Positions 20,277 to 30,841 of a stretch of 64,000 nt of DNA are shown here, piece by piece; the stretch's first letter is position 1; every line of letters starts with the position of its first letter. This stretch comes from Spodoptera frugiperda (taxonomy: Eukaryota; Arthropoda; Insecta; Lepidoptera; Noctuidae). The stretch spans positions 7,912,473 to 7,976,472 of the forward strand of contig NC_064229.1 in the NCBI RefSeq assembly GCF_023101765.2, read 5' to 3'. A model generated the notes under the pieces. It was not told the DNA's origin. It saw nothing but the letters and a program-made list of their open reading frames with translations, and did no database searches. Both the position numbers and the translations under genes were made by a program.

Positions 20277-21271
20277 TTCATTCGCTTAGCTCTGAGTCGT
20301 GATAGGTTAAGTAAAATGAAGATTTAACTTGTCGTACTTCAGAATTTCATGCTCGTTCCTATTCCATACGAATCTAGATTTTGGAATGAACACCCTTACT
20401 TTATTGACAGACTATTCACTTGTATATATTGGACGTTACAATACACCTTATATTCGACGTTATTAAAGAAACATAGACTGTTATTTGAAAAAAATCTCCT
20501 AATTTCTTTACCAATTTGAATACAAACAAGTTAAAACCTGTACCTCCTAATTGGCAACCCTGGCCATGACCTACGCGAGTCATTGGTACAGTGTACCATG
20601 CGGCTAGACGGCACAACGTATAATTAAAGACATTAAGACAACAGTGACAGATTGACATCACAAAAAACATTGACTTATTAAATGATTCTGATCTTACCAA
20701 GAGAGTGAACGATCGAGGTGTACTGTGGGATGTTTGGAGGATATTATTCATTCAAGAGTTTGATACCAAATTGAAATGACTTTTGTGTGAGATCCATATG
20801 CTTAAAACTATTTAGGTAACTGATCCCAAAACTATACTACTACTATACAATAAAACTGATATTGAATATCCAAATTCTTTTAAGATAGTAATGCATGTAT
20901 GCAAAATAAGGCGTAACACTTTTATTATAATACGTTTATCTACTACTAATATTTGTATTAAAAATGTAGAAAAATATCAATAAAAATATTATAAACGTAT
21001 AAAATAATAATACAATTATTATTGTAACTACAACCATAACTTCAAAATGGATGTTCAATTTCAAACAAGTTTAATCCAAAAACAAAGTAAATCCCTTCTG
21101 GTTTAATTTGACTGACAAAGGGAGATAACTATCAACCCATCTGTTCGCTTTAAATTCCCTATTGGTCATCTGTAGCTATTTCAAATCAGGGCACTGGGCT
21201 AACCGAAAACCTCAAGGGATGTTTTGATATACAGGGGAGGGACATTCCCTAGACAGTATTATTTTTTTGAG
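20277..21271. other. Unassigned stretch
   Basis: No recognised gene. The 111-codon frame on the minus strand at 20416-20751 has no domain that I know. Confidence 0.45.
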
Positions 21272-21436
21272 TGGGGATAATCATCCAATTACTTTTTTTT
21301 AATCTTCTTTATTTAAGGGTTTTTTGTGCACATTCAATTTCTTCTCTCGCTTTGAGTGAGGTGAAAGGGAGAATTAGACTCTTACTAAAAACCATCCCGT
21401 TTCTACTCCTGCTTCGAGCTGGAGCCCTAGTACTTC
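21272..21436 (-). mobile_element. N1 SINE-like element with internal T-rich insertion
   Basis: ATAATCATCCAATTAC starts the reversed 3' end, followed by about 45 bases of unrelated T-rich sequence, then TTCTTCTCTCGCTTTGAGTG, AGACTCTTACTAAAAACC and TTTCTACTCCTGCTTCGAGC. Confidence 0.65.
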
Positions 21437-22120
21437 GCAAAGATGTCTATACTCACAGTTAATAGTTACCCACACAGTATTACTGTAGCGTTTGCGAAAG
21501 ACAAAAATAAACCAAATATTTTGATATTTGTAAGGATTTATCCAAGAATTAGTGTACCTACCTAATTCCTATTTGACATAATATATAGTCGGCCTCTTAA
21601 ACCATATAATTATATGAGATAACATTGATTATACTCGTACAAATGTTAAAATATTAAGGTGACATTTTAAAATACCATCTTGTGACGTCATTGTGGGCGG
21701 GTTGATCTGCACTATTATTAATGGCTTATTACAGTATTGGAGGTTTGATTAAATTCCTCCTTTAGTATCTTTAGCATTAAATTGTTTAGTTAATCGAAGA
21801 ATTTATATGACTAAACTCACGATCGGTAATGACTAAACTAATCCCGCGATTAGCGATCGGCCCCCTATTATTATCGACATAGGATTTCGATTTCAATTTC
21901 TACAGCGACATATACATAGCCATTGTTCTCTGCATAATATAATTGTGACTTTGAACAACAGCGCCATACGGCCAGTTTCAATAACCTATCTATCTCTAGA
22001 TTTACTTACTTACAAGAAATATAATTTTGACATACATGACTGTTAGTCTGCAGCTCTGAGCAAATATTATGGCAGAGTTTACCTGTGTGTGTTTTTAAAT
22101 TAATTGGCTTTATAACAATA

Positions 22121-22200
22121 GATGACTGGATGCAGGTCGGTTCTAACCGGCCGTTCTGGAAAACATCGGGGAAGGCTTATGTAAAGCAGTAGCTGGTATA
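22121..22200 (+). pseudogene. LINE C-terminal fragment
   Basis: One frame reads DWMQVGSNRPFWKTSGKAYV then a stop, corresponding to the WMQ...NR..W...GEAYVQQW ending of insect LINE ORF2 proteins. The same ending is found at 56161-56262. Confidence 0.6.
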
Positions 22201-22763
22201 ATGATAGTAGACTTTGGGGAATAGAGAGTAAAGTTTCCTTGGATCAAGCAAAGTGGTCGTGGCTGGCGGGTTTTCTGTCAAACTGTTCTGCGTTGGGATT
22301 TTCTATCCCTGTTTATTCGCATGTGCGATAGTGCGTTGTAGGATTTACGACGTCATCTGTTGATTTTTTCGTCGATCTTCTAAGTGCGACTTATGTCATC
22401 TGTCACTTGTCATGTGTTGCCACATAGACCATAATAAACTTAAATCGATGAGTACAATAAACCCAAATGAAGTAAATAAGTAATTAATTTTTTTTTTCAC
22501 AATGGATTTATCCATAATTTAGTGATCGTGATCATTAATGAGCAATATAGGATTATACATACATATTCATTGTTTAATGTATGCGCAGTCTTTAGTATGC
22601 AAATGAGACGGCTGTTAAAGATAAAATAGACTAATTAATTATTTACCTAGCTACCTACTTTATTCTAGAATTGCCTATTAGGATATTTTTTATAAGGATC
22701 TAGAATATTTAGGAATATTCTTGGCTTACACTTAGTTTTTTCCAGATATATTCTGAGATATTT

Positions 22764-22990
22764 TTTATGGTATAAGCTACACGAGCAGATCATCTTCCGA
22801 TGGTAAGCAATCGCCGCCGCCCATGGACACCCGAAGCACCAGAGGTGTTACAAGTGCGTTGCCGGCCTTTTGGGGGCTAGGAATTTAAGGGTTGTTGGGG
22901 AATCGTGTATTAGGAAGAATTGGACTGAGGGGTAATTGGACCTCTGATAGCCTCACACACACAACGCAAGCGATGTTTTACGTCAGATAT
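22764..22990 (-). mobile_element. LINE 3'-end fragment, family A (longest copy)
   Basis: Plus strand order: TTTTTTATGGTATAAGCTAC, GAGCAGATCATC, GATGGTAAGCAATCGCCGCC, GCCCATGGACACCCGAAGCA, CCAGAGGTGTTACAAGTGCG, TTGCCGGCCTTTTGG, GGGTTGTTGGGGAATCG and GGGTAATTGGACCTCTGATA. It shows how the pieces at 466, 6193 and 13848 fit together. Confidence 0.7.
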
Positions 22991-23352
22991 TTAAAAGGAC
23001 GTGAGTTTCAGAACGTGTGTTCTGTATAAAAATGTGTATAGAACAATAGAGATCATGCGCTGAGCCATTACTGATGTGACGGCACATTATTTTTAAACTC
23101 GTAGACATAGGAAGGACTCAAAGACTAGGCAATTAAAATATATGCCAAAATCAAATCAATTCAAACATATCACTTTTTTTTCTCACACCAGACGTTAACA
23201 ACTATTTTTTTTTTCAAATGTACAGTCAAGGACGAAATACAAAGCGTTTGTTTTTGCATCATCACAATCATCGGCACTTAGAATATCATTTATCTGATCC
23301 ACGATCCAATAAATAAGGATGATCGTGATTTCCTGACCACATACTTGTACCA

Positions 23353-23437
23353 GCTATACATAACTAGCATAAACTGGCCTTTGAATGTTCGGAACGGTCA
23401 TACAAAGCGAGACCATAATAAACTGGTTTTGTATAGC
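23353..23437 (-). mobile_element. Mini-palindromic element P1, copy 3
   Basis: Reversed relative to the other copies: GGTCATACAAAGCGAG is the reverse complement of their centre. The left end GCTATACA and right end AACTGGTTTTGTATAGC remain, though the left arm has several substitutions. Confidence 0.7.
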
Positions 23438-24474
23438 TTGTTATGTAGCCGTATTTTCATTAACTAAGAATATTGGTAAACAGAATTAAAACTTTGGGTT
23501 TATTTGCATTTGCAAAAAGACTTTTAAAGTGTGTTATCGGTTGGAGCAAAAATGTGGGATTTTCCGACTTTATGAAAATTCTCAGTAATAAATAGGATGA
23601 TGTTTAAGATGGAAGTCTGGTATATGGCAACAGGCTCTTAATGTATTACGGGAACTATAAGATTCTGTAGTAACATGACGTACGAAGCAAGACAATGAGC
23701 TCCTCAATGGATTCTGGAGAAAAGAATCACAAGAATCCAAGCGTAAATCTCGAACAGTTACAAAGAATGAGGATACATACATAGTTTCCAAGTAATTTCT
23801 TCAGTACCGCAACAAGAGAGAACAATCTTTTATTTTTTTCAAAGAATCCTACCATTATTCTATTACCTGACAATCTTGACGATCCCCAGTATGTAGTGAC
23901 GTTCAAACATTTGTCCGCATGTTTGTATACCACCGAATACTATTGTTTCTCCTTCTTGTTTACAAAACATGGCGTGCCAATATGGCTGCGAGTGACGTAA
24001 CCCCGTGACGTCACATTCCCCGTACGCTTACGTGTTTTGAAAGTGGCGCGTGCGCAACTGAAAGATAAATGTTACCCTATATTTAGTTTTGAAAAAATAC
24101 AGCGACTGTAAATTGATTCATTATCAGAATGTGTGACTAATGTCAAGTCTAAGAATTAAATATGAACGCTGTGAATATTTGGTGGTTATTTTTAAGAGCT
24201 TTTTTCCTCAATGATTTATTTTTGTTTGTACATTTTTCAGTGACGTTTGACATTGGTATGAGTTGTAAATCACGTCTTTCGTTAATGAAATTCCGTTGAT
24301 TAAAATGGAATGTAGTTTAAAACGTATTATCTAGAAGTAAACCAATAACATTAAAGTCGATTGATTAAGATACTGTAAGAAACCAACTCCAACTTTGATA
24401 TCATATCCCCCCACCCCCTAGGCACTACACTAACAACTCTTCTGGTATTACAAGATAGTAACTCATCAACACCT
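23438..24474. other. Unassigned stretch with a GC-rich islet
   Basis: No gene. The islet 23966-24060 stands out in base composition and is listed separately. Confidence 0.4.
23966..24060. promoter_or_regulatory. Candidate regulatory islet (CRE, ATGGCG, GCGCGTGCGC)
   Basis: Within 95 bases lie AACATGGCGTGCC, AATATGGCTGCGAG, GTGACGTAAC, a perfect cAMP-response palindrome TGACGTCA at 24006-24013 and GGCGCGTGCGCA, an NRF1/Ewg-like string. The surroundings are AT-rich. No TATA box or gene start follows, so promoter against enhancer cannot be decided. This is inference from motif density only. Confidence 0.3.
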
Positions 24475-24550
24475 CTTGTGGACACCCATGAATGGCCCTG
24501 ACAACTTACCATCAGATGATCTGTTCACTCATTTGCATACCCTTAAAAAG
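24475..24550 (+). mobile_element. LINE 3'-end fragment, family A
   Basis: TTGTGGACACCCATGAATGG, ACTTACCATCAGATGATCTG and TTGCATACCC are followed by AAAAAG. Confidence 0.55.
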
Positions 24551-25680
24551 ACACAATACCATAATCCAATTTACAAAAGCCAACAGCCAACGCGATACTC
24601 TAAACTAAACTAACCCATGGTTTAATCAACACCTCTAAATAGAGACAAGCTGCCAATACTGTATTAGGCACTTCCCATTGAAATATCCCCTATCTATCCA
24701 ATGCCCATTGGAAGATTGGTATCTCCGAAATAATGCTATCACCACTCGGCAGCTGGGTGTCATAACACTTTTGTTCTCTCAAAAGGTGTTTACAGACAAA
24801 AGTTTTGTGGTCCTATCAAAGTGTAGCATCTTTTTATCCGTTTTGTTAACGAATTGTTGTAAACTTTGAGGTTATTGTTGTGTTGGGTATCGGTGAGTGG
24901 AGAAGTGTTAGAATTGTTTTTGTTTTGTTTAGGGTGTTTGGTGTAGATTGATTATAATTGTGAGACATCTGAAAATTTTAGTTTCAGGATATACAAAATA
25001 TCAGAGTCTTTGGGTTTCTTATTTCAAAGATCTTGGTTATATCGAGCAGTGGTCGATTTAGATCAAGCAGTAGCAGCTCAGCTCTGTATTAGCTCTCAGC
25101 TATGACCCACATTTGGATGGCAATTTCAGAACTAAAGGGTGATTCTAGAAACGTCCATCCCTTTGATGCATGATACATAAAAATCGAATTTACAGAGAAT
25201 CTTTCCATGTATGCCCATTTTCTACTCAGTGTGGTACATTTTTTTCGAATGACGAAAACTGAAAATTACAAGCCATTTTCGACACGACTGTACCACAATA
25301 ATATTTTCTAATATAGATCTCACATTTTTGGACACAGGCGCGTGATTTGCAACTCTCTGCATCTCCACATAATTGGCTTTTAATAATAAAGTCATTAAAC
25401 CTTTTTATAATAAACTAATTTCTAATAGAAATAATAACTTAATTTAACGAATAACGAAATTATAAGGCAATAATTATATTAAAAGATAACAAGATCTTAT
25501 AACTGATAGAAATTTATTGAAAGTTAAATTCTGAACAGATGTGTTTTTAAAATATGTTTATTAACAAATAGGTATAATGAGCACCTTGTGTTTTATCATG
25601 GGTAGTAACTAAATTATGTCTAATAAACAAATTCCAAGCTAGTCTATCGTTCCTTTGATGAATCGAACAGTCATATTTTT
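24551..25680. other. Unassigned stretch
   Basis: No gene or recognised repeat. The frame at 24678-24869 is not supported. Confidence 0.45.
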
Positions 25681-25850
25681 AAGGATTATCATCCAATGAC
25701 TTTTCCCGCCTTAGGTGAAGCGAAGGCGGTGTGTCAAGTCGTACTGATTAAAAACCACCTTTATTCCTACTCGTGGTTTTTTAGCCGGAGCCCTAGTTAA
25801 CCAGCTAGGTAGACCGCGGATCCATTTGTGGTGATCTTATGACTCTGAAG
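25681..25850 (-). mobile_element. N1 SINE-like element
   Basis: AAGGATTATCATCCAATGAC, TTTTCCCGCCTTAGGTG, CTGATTAAAAACCACC, TTATTCCTACTCGTGG, AGCCGGAGCCCTAGTTAACC and ATTTGTGGTGATCTTATGAC; about two thirds of the family. Confidence 0.7.
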
Positions 25851-25919
25851 CAGTCGGGGCCAAAGCTGCTAATCAAGCTGCAACTATAGACTTCTACATA
25901 CATACAAATGTACAGGTAC

Positions 25920-26085
25920 ACGGACTCTTCGAGCAGTTAAGCTAACTACTGAGCAGTTATCAATGGCAGCTTCAATCAATCAGCTGTTGTACATACACGA
26001 ACGATCAGTTAAGCTAAGCAGCAGTTCAAGCTGTTGTATAATAATATGTGAATTACTGGGTAGCTGTTTGAGCAGTTCGAGGCGG
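25920..26085. repeat. Cluster of AGCAGTT / AGCTGTT words
   Basis: CGAGCAGTTAAGCTAAC, CTGAGCAGTTATC, AATCAGCTGTTGTACATACA, GATCAGTTAAGCTAAGCAGC, AGTTCAAGCTGTTGTATAAT and TTTGAGCAGTTCGAG occur in close succession in both orientations. It looks like a decayed inverted/tandem repeat. Confidence 0.5.
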
Positions 26086-26135
26086 GTCTAAGAATGGTTT
26101 TATCCTTAAAAACCTGAATTTTAACATTTGAATGG

Positions 26136-26310
26136 TCAAAGTCAAAGTAAAATAATTTATTCCAATTGAACCATAAATATGTGCTTTTGAAATGTCAACA
26201 AATAAAGAAATAAATAATAGTCTGTCTGTCAGTGAAGCTAGGAGAAGAACCAGCTAGAAACTCCATTCACTACTCTTTTAAAAAAATACATGTTTACAAT
26301 AAATAACTGG
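26136..26310 (+). repeat. Interspersed repeat with GTCAAAGTCAAAGTA and CTGTCAGT
   Basis: GGTCAAAGTCAAAGTAAAAT, AATTTATTCCAATTGAACC, AGTCTGTCTGTCAGTGAAGC and ACTCTTTTAAAAAAATACAT. The second half matches 15836-15972. The first phrase is common at lepidopteran LINE 3' ends. Confidence 0.5.
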
Positions 26311-26904
26311 CTCCTTACAACATATGAACTGTTAATAAAAAAAAAGCTATTAAATAAGACTGAAGATTCTATATCAAAGATATGCGACAAAAACATAAAT
26401 TATTATTAAACATTGCTAGAATGTAATTCTTAATGTATCTTCACTTGGCAACCGGGTTAACGACCTTTTTAAACTTTACTGTAGTCTTTTCTCAATCTAA
26501 GTGGTAAACTCGAACATTTAAATTATATTAACAAGATTACTTCAATATATACTTAATATTATAATATCACTTATCTCAAATTAATCTTTACCTACCTACT
26601 CTATTCATTTTAATATACTATTACACAATATTATAATGAATCTAAATAGTTGAATTTTATGTGATAATCTCTAAAAGTATGTGAAAATAAGCCTTTTTAG
26701 TATATTTTTTAATTTCAATAAAATAATTACATATGTATGTCGACTTTGTTGACTTGTTGAAACATAGTTAAATTAACGTGTTTAATCATAAATATAGCCT
26801 GTACCACTCTTCTTGTTTCGATAGTCTTCTAACACTGATCTAGCCAAGAATACTATCGTGTGACCAAACAAATAACCGAAGTGACTAAATTCATAATAAA
26901 ATCC

Positions 26905-27155
26905 ACTGCTGACCAAAGGCTTCTTCTCACATAGAGAAGGTTTGAGCATTACTCACCACGCTTCAAACTTATAATTAAATAGAAATTATAAGCCCAGGTT
27001 GCCCCACGATGTTTTCCTTCACCGTTTGTCAGTTGTGTCTTAATAATATTGAAAGAACATATACCTCGTAAAAAGTCACATTGGTACTTTGCCGTGGTAG
27101 ATTTCGAAATCGTACCCTCATGTATAAGAAGCGCGCGTCTTAAACCACCGGGCCA
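26905..27155 (-). mobile_element. tRNA-derived SINE, family C, copy 2
   Basis: Plus strand order: CTGACCAAAGGCTTCTTCTC, GGTTTGAGCATTACTCACCA, GCCCCACGATGTTTTCCTTC, ACCGTTTGTCAG, the B-box remnant TTTCGAAATCGTACCCTCAT and GCGCGTCTTAAACCACCGGG. This is the reverse complement of the order at 14895-15135. Confidence 0.6.
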
Positions 27156-27159
27156 GTAC

Positions 27160-28091
27160 CATATATAGTGACTAGATTAAGTTAAGACAAATGTTTTTCT
27201 TCTATTGTCTCAAGGGGGTGATGAGGAGGGGGGGGGTTATGGTTCCCATAAAGCACGTCATTAGTACGGCCACCCGCCAGAACGCGATGTAGGAAGTCAA
27301 CGCTTAGCCGCGGTCCGCTGCTGTCGAGTGAAATGGACGTCTGTCATGCGAAAATTAACGGTTCCGATGATAGGTATGGAGTTTTCGGTTGTTGTTGTTA
27401 TTAGTTGAAGATTTTGTTTTAAAAAAAGTGTTTTAGGACTTATTTCAATCAACAGGATAGGAGAGAAATTCAATTCAAAATCTTTTATCCATAGGGAGGA
27501 CCAATCCAACATCACGCTGTACTTACTGTCTATTACTTTTTGCCAGATTTTATTGAGAATATATTGCAAAATTAATTTGTAAACATCATACGTTTTATTC
27601 TTTTCAAAAGTGCAATAAAGTAAACTCGTAATTGGACAATATCGATATAACAACATTGCTTTTCGATCCAGAATCGGAATCAGAATCACCAAACTTCTAA
27701 TTTGTTGGCTACACCAAAGAGTTACATTACTTAAAAATCATGTTTTGCCTGCAATATCTTGTAACAGTGCAAATAAACAGTTTTTCTTTCTTTCATATAG
27801 GAGAGTCAGGAGTGAAAACAACGTATACCAAACAGATTCTTAAGATAAGCACCATCTGACATGTCCACATCACTCGCCAGCACAATCGGTCACGGCCGGC
27901 GCGCTCCTGATACACGCTCCAAGAACCTCGATGCTGGCAGCGACCGACGGTTACTGCCCACTGTCTGTGTTACATCTTACATTGCACTTGTTACAACACC
28001 CAGTGACTTGTTACAAGGACGAAAGTTCGTCTAGGTTCAGTTCCACACCGCTTTACTTAAGAGAGTACAGAGTTTACTACAGAGTCATTTA
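27160..28091. other. Unassigned stretch with one long unrecognised frame
   Basis: The minus-strand frame 27297-27692 spans 131 codons but opens with TTG; its first ATG lies 11 codons in. The end RMTDVHFTRQQRTAAKR is hydrophilic and the rest hydrophobic/AT-driven. I do not recognise it and there are no splice or promoter signs. It could be a repeat-derived frame. Confidence 0.25.
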
Positions 28092-28207
28092 TAATGGTTA
28101 CTTAACCCAGTCCTTAGCTATTGTTGTCGATACAAAATCGTTACTTAGAAATGGTATAAGTTATCATTACATGTCTCTGAGTGCGGCAGATAGTGTGCTA
28201 AGGCCTT
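28085..28207 (+). repeat. ACTTAACCCAGTCCTTAG repeat, copy 1
   Basis: ATAATGGTTACTTAACCCAG, TCCTTAGCTATTGTTGTCGA and ACTTAGAAATGG. The same order occurs at 42196-42290 and, reversed, at 60785-60880. Probably a MITE; its termini are not clear. Confidence 0.6.
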
Positions 28208-28209
28208 AA

Positions 28210-29195
28210 GAATCACCTACGTGTCTATGAGATTCATAAAGGTAACGTATTTTTTAGAGGCAGAGGTGCACATATTCGGTATAACGCGACGCTATTTGCC
28301 AGTTGTGTTTGAGTGCCATGTAACATGTAATGTCCTGATAAGTGAGATGTTGTTTTTTATACTTCTTTTGCTGAGGAGAGAATCATAAAGTTTGCTGTAT
28401 CAACTAATTGATGGGGGTTTTCTATATTAACATTTCAGACTCGAAAGCGTTACAAACACACAAAATTACTTTTGAATTTCCTAATACAACAAATGTTCTT
28501 TAAAGAATTAGAACAGCTGGTATTTATTGAATAACACCAATAAGTGTAATACCACCCAACTGTTATCCAATTAAAAAAAAATATAATATAATTGATTTTG
28601 TAACATACAAAAAGAACTACAAACACGATCAATTCATCTTACATCAATTTTGTAACACAGTCAGGAATGAAATCGTGCAAAAAGCCAACTTGTATTGCCT
28701 TGAACTGGCTACTTACAGGCCGCTACCATTGACCCAGCACTAATCTTTGTACAAAACACACCAATATAATATTATTCACAGACTTTTTTATCGGAAATCA
28801 TATCAGTAACAAGCAACTTAAAAATTAAATGGTCTTTATATTATAAGAAATTTCTCAAAATGGGATTGAAAATTTGACTATAATTATGTATTTGACACCT
28901 TGACCTGTACCTAGACTCGGCTTATCAGATGTTAATCATTTATATGTATTATTAAATAAAATATAAAACGATTGACACATAGATACATATGTATATCTCA
29001 TAATGACCACCTTGGTTTGGGTTCATATTTAGTCTTAGAGAAATACATGAGTAAGTTAGTGACGGAGACTAAAATGTCCACTATCATGTTCCGTTCTGTT
29101 ATTTGGTTGACACCATACAGCATTCTAATTTGGATGTATCATGAAGAAATAGTCACAATTATGTAGTTAATTCAACAATGAGTGACTTTTCATGA
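28210..29195. other. Unassigned stretch
   Basis: No gene or recognised repeat. Confidence 0.45.
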
Positions 29196-29303
29196 GGTGA
29201 AAATTCATCCAATGACTTCTCCAGCCTTAAGTGACGCAAGAGGGAGTGTGTTCCTATTCCTGCTAGTCGACACGGAGCCCCGCCCCGGTAACCCGCTAAG
29301 TAC
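29196..29303 (-). mobile_element. N1 SINE-like element, internally deleted
   Basis: AAATTCATCCAATGACTTCT, CCAGCCTTAAGTGACGC, GAGGGAGTGTGTTCCTATTC, CTGCTAGTCGACACGGAGCC and GTAACCCGCTAAGTAC. The TCAGACTCTTACTGACTAAA block is missing. Confidence 0.65.
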
Positions 29304-30648
29304 TTACTTAGTAGAGTGAGTGGCTTTGGATGTAGATGAATAAAACTGAAGACCACACAAAACATTTAGAAGAAAAATATTTATAATTATAATTTGCCTA
29401 CGCACCTAAAGACCAGTAGAAAGGTAACGTAATAAATACACAATATTATTTTGATGTTGATTCTGATAAATTCAAACTTAACGTACGTGATCTTAACACT
29501 CTGTTTACTATCTAATCCGTTACTAGTGTGGGTTGAAACTAGTGTCGCAAATGTTAGAGGTAATTGTCCGTCGTGGGAATCGAATGATTTTGATCGAATT
29601 GTTATAAAAAATAATATGACTACTACTTTGTATAAGTATCTATTTTAACCAACGCATATATTATTACTTATATGTATATTGGACTAGCTTCCTGTCTGCA
29701 ACTTTACTCGTGGAATATAGATGATAAAATAATGTTTAAAAATTGCCTGTTAAGTACTTACTGAAAAGTAAACTATGTAATCGTGAAAGAAAAAATATTA
29801 ATCGAGAAGCTTCGAAGTTTTTTTCAGATCTTTCTTCTTATTAAGATTAAGTGTAAAAATTCGAATTCAGTATTATTTATTATAATAAAAAAGTAAATAG
29901 AAATGAATTTCATAGAAAACACGTGTATGCGGTGAGTAACATTTTTATTACTCTTGCATTGAATTATGATATATTTCTCGTTATTAGATGTAGGAAGTGG
30001 TGCACATGCAGGATTTACGTTAGTAATATTTATTTAGTTTTTTAACACGTTAATCTTCATAGGGCTAGCCGGTGGTCACCTACGCAGTGAAGTTAGCGAA
30101 TTATTAGCTTTCAAGAGTGTCCTATTGACAATCAAAGACATAATTTAAAAGAATGGATGTGAAATGTTACCTAATTATCTAAGGGCTATAAATATCTTGA
30201 GTTTACTAGTAACCGTACACAACATCTTTATACACAAACAGTAACTAAAGTCAAAAACACGTCATATATATGTCATAAACTCATAAATGTCAGCCATTTT
30301 TTTAAGTCATTAACAGCATTGGGTGTTCGGATGACCTCGGGCGGGCTCGGGCGGGCTCGTGCGTAGGGTGCCACTGTTATCTGACACGAGGCGAGACTTC
30401 GGCGCGTGCGCACCACGTGGACATTCGACCTATGAGTAGTGACGTTACAGGGTGGTTTTATCGAGAAATGTAGTGTTGGTTTTTTTGGTTTAGTTTGGAG
30501 TTGAATGGTTTTGATTATTGTATGAATGTTATTATCAAAAATGTCTGTAGCTATTACAAAAAGATACAGCTTCTATGTGTATATTTTAGTGTGTACTAAA
30601 AAAATGGTATTTTATTTCCTAAATAGTAATAAAAAGATTATAACATAC
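29304..30648. other. Unassigned stretch
   Basis: No gene. CTAGCTTCCTGTCTGCAACT at 29694 is a possible reversed Helitron end. A GC-rich spot at 30334-30430 contains two and a half copies of GGGCGGGCTC and a GGCGCGTGCGCACCACGTGG string that may be regulatory. Confidence 0.4.
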
Positions 30649-30649
30649 C

Positions 30650-30723
30650 TAATAATTATAAACTTTTCTTTTTTTCTTTTTCTTTTTTAAAAGAAAAAAA
30701 GAAAAGTTAATAATTATAAACTT
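30650..30723. repeat. Poly-pyrimidine/purine hairpin between direct repeats
   Basis: The 20-base arm 30661-30680 (AACTTTTCTTTTTTTCTTTT) has a perfect inverted copy at 30689-30708 around an 8-base loop. The 16-base word TAATAATTATAAACTT occurs at 30650-30665 and 30708-30723, overlapping the ends of the hairpin. Confidence 0.8.
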
Positions 30724-30833
30724 GAAAACTTGTGGTAAAAAAATGTGTTACAAAAATTTTCTCTCGTTTTTTTTTCATACGTAAATTATTGCGTCAATAA
30801 TATTTATACATATACGTTACTACACATAACTTA

Positions 30834-30841
30834 CCCATCTT
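30834..30841. repeat. Left 8-bp target-site duplication of hAT element
   Basis: CCCATCTT, repeated exactly at 31810-31817. Confidence 0.85.

Noticed and set aside
27297..27692. Longest non-transposon open frame (131 codons, minus strand)
   Set aside because: It opens with TTG, has no recognised domain, no splice context and AT-driven composition; chance or repeat-derived frame is more likely.
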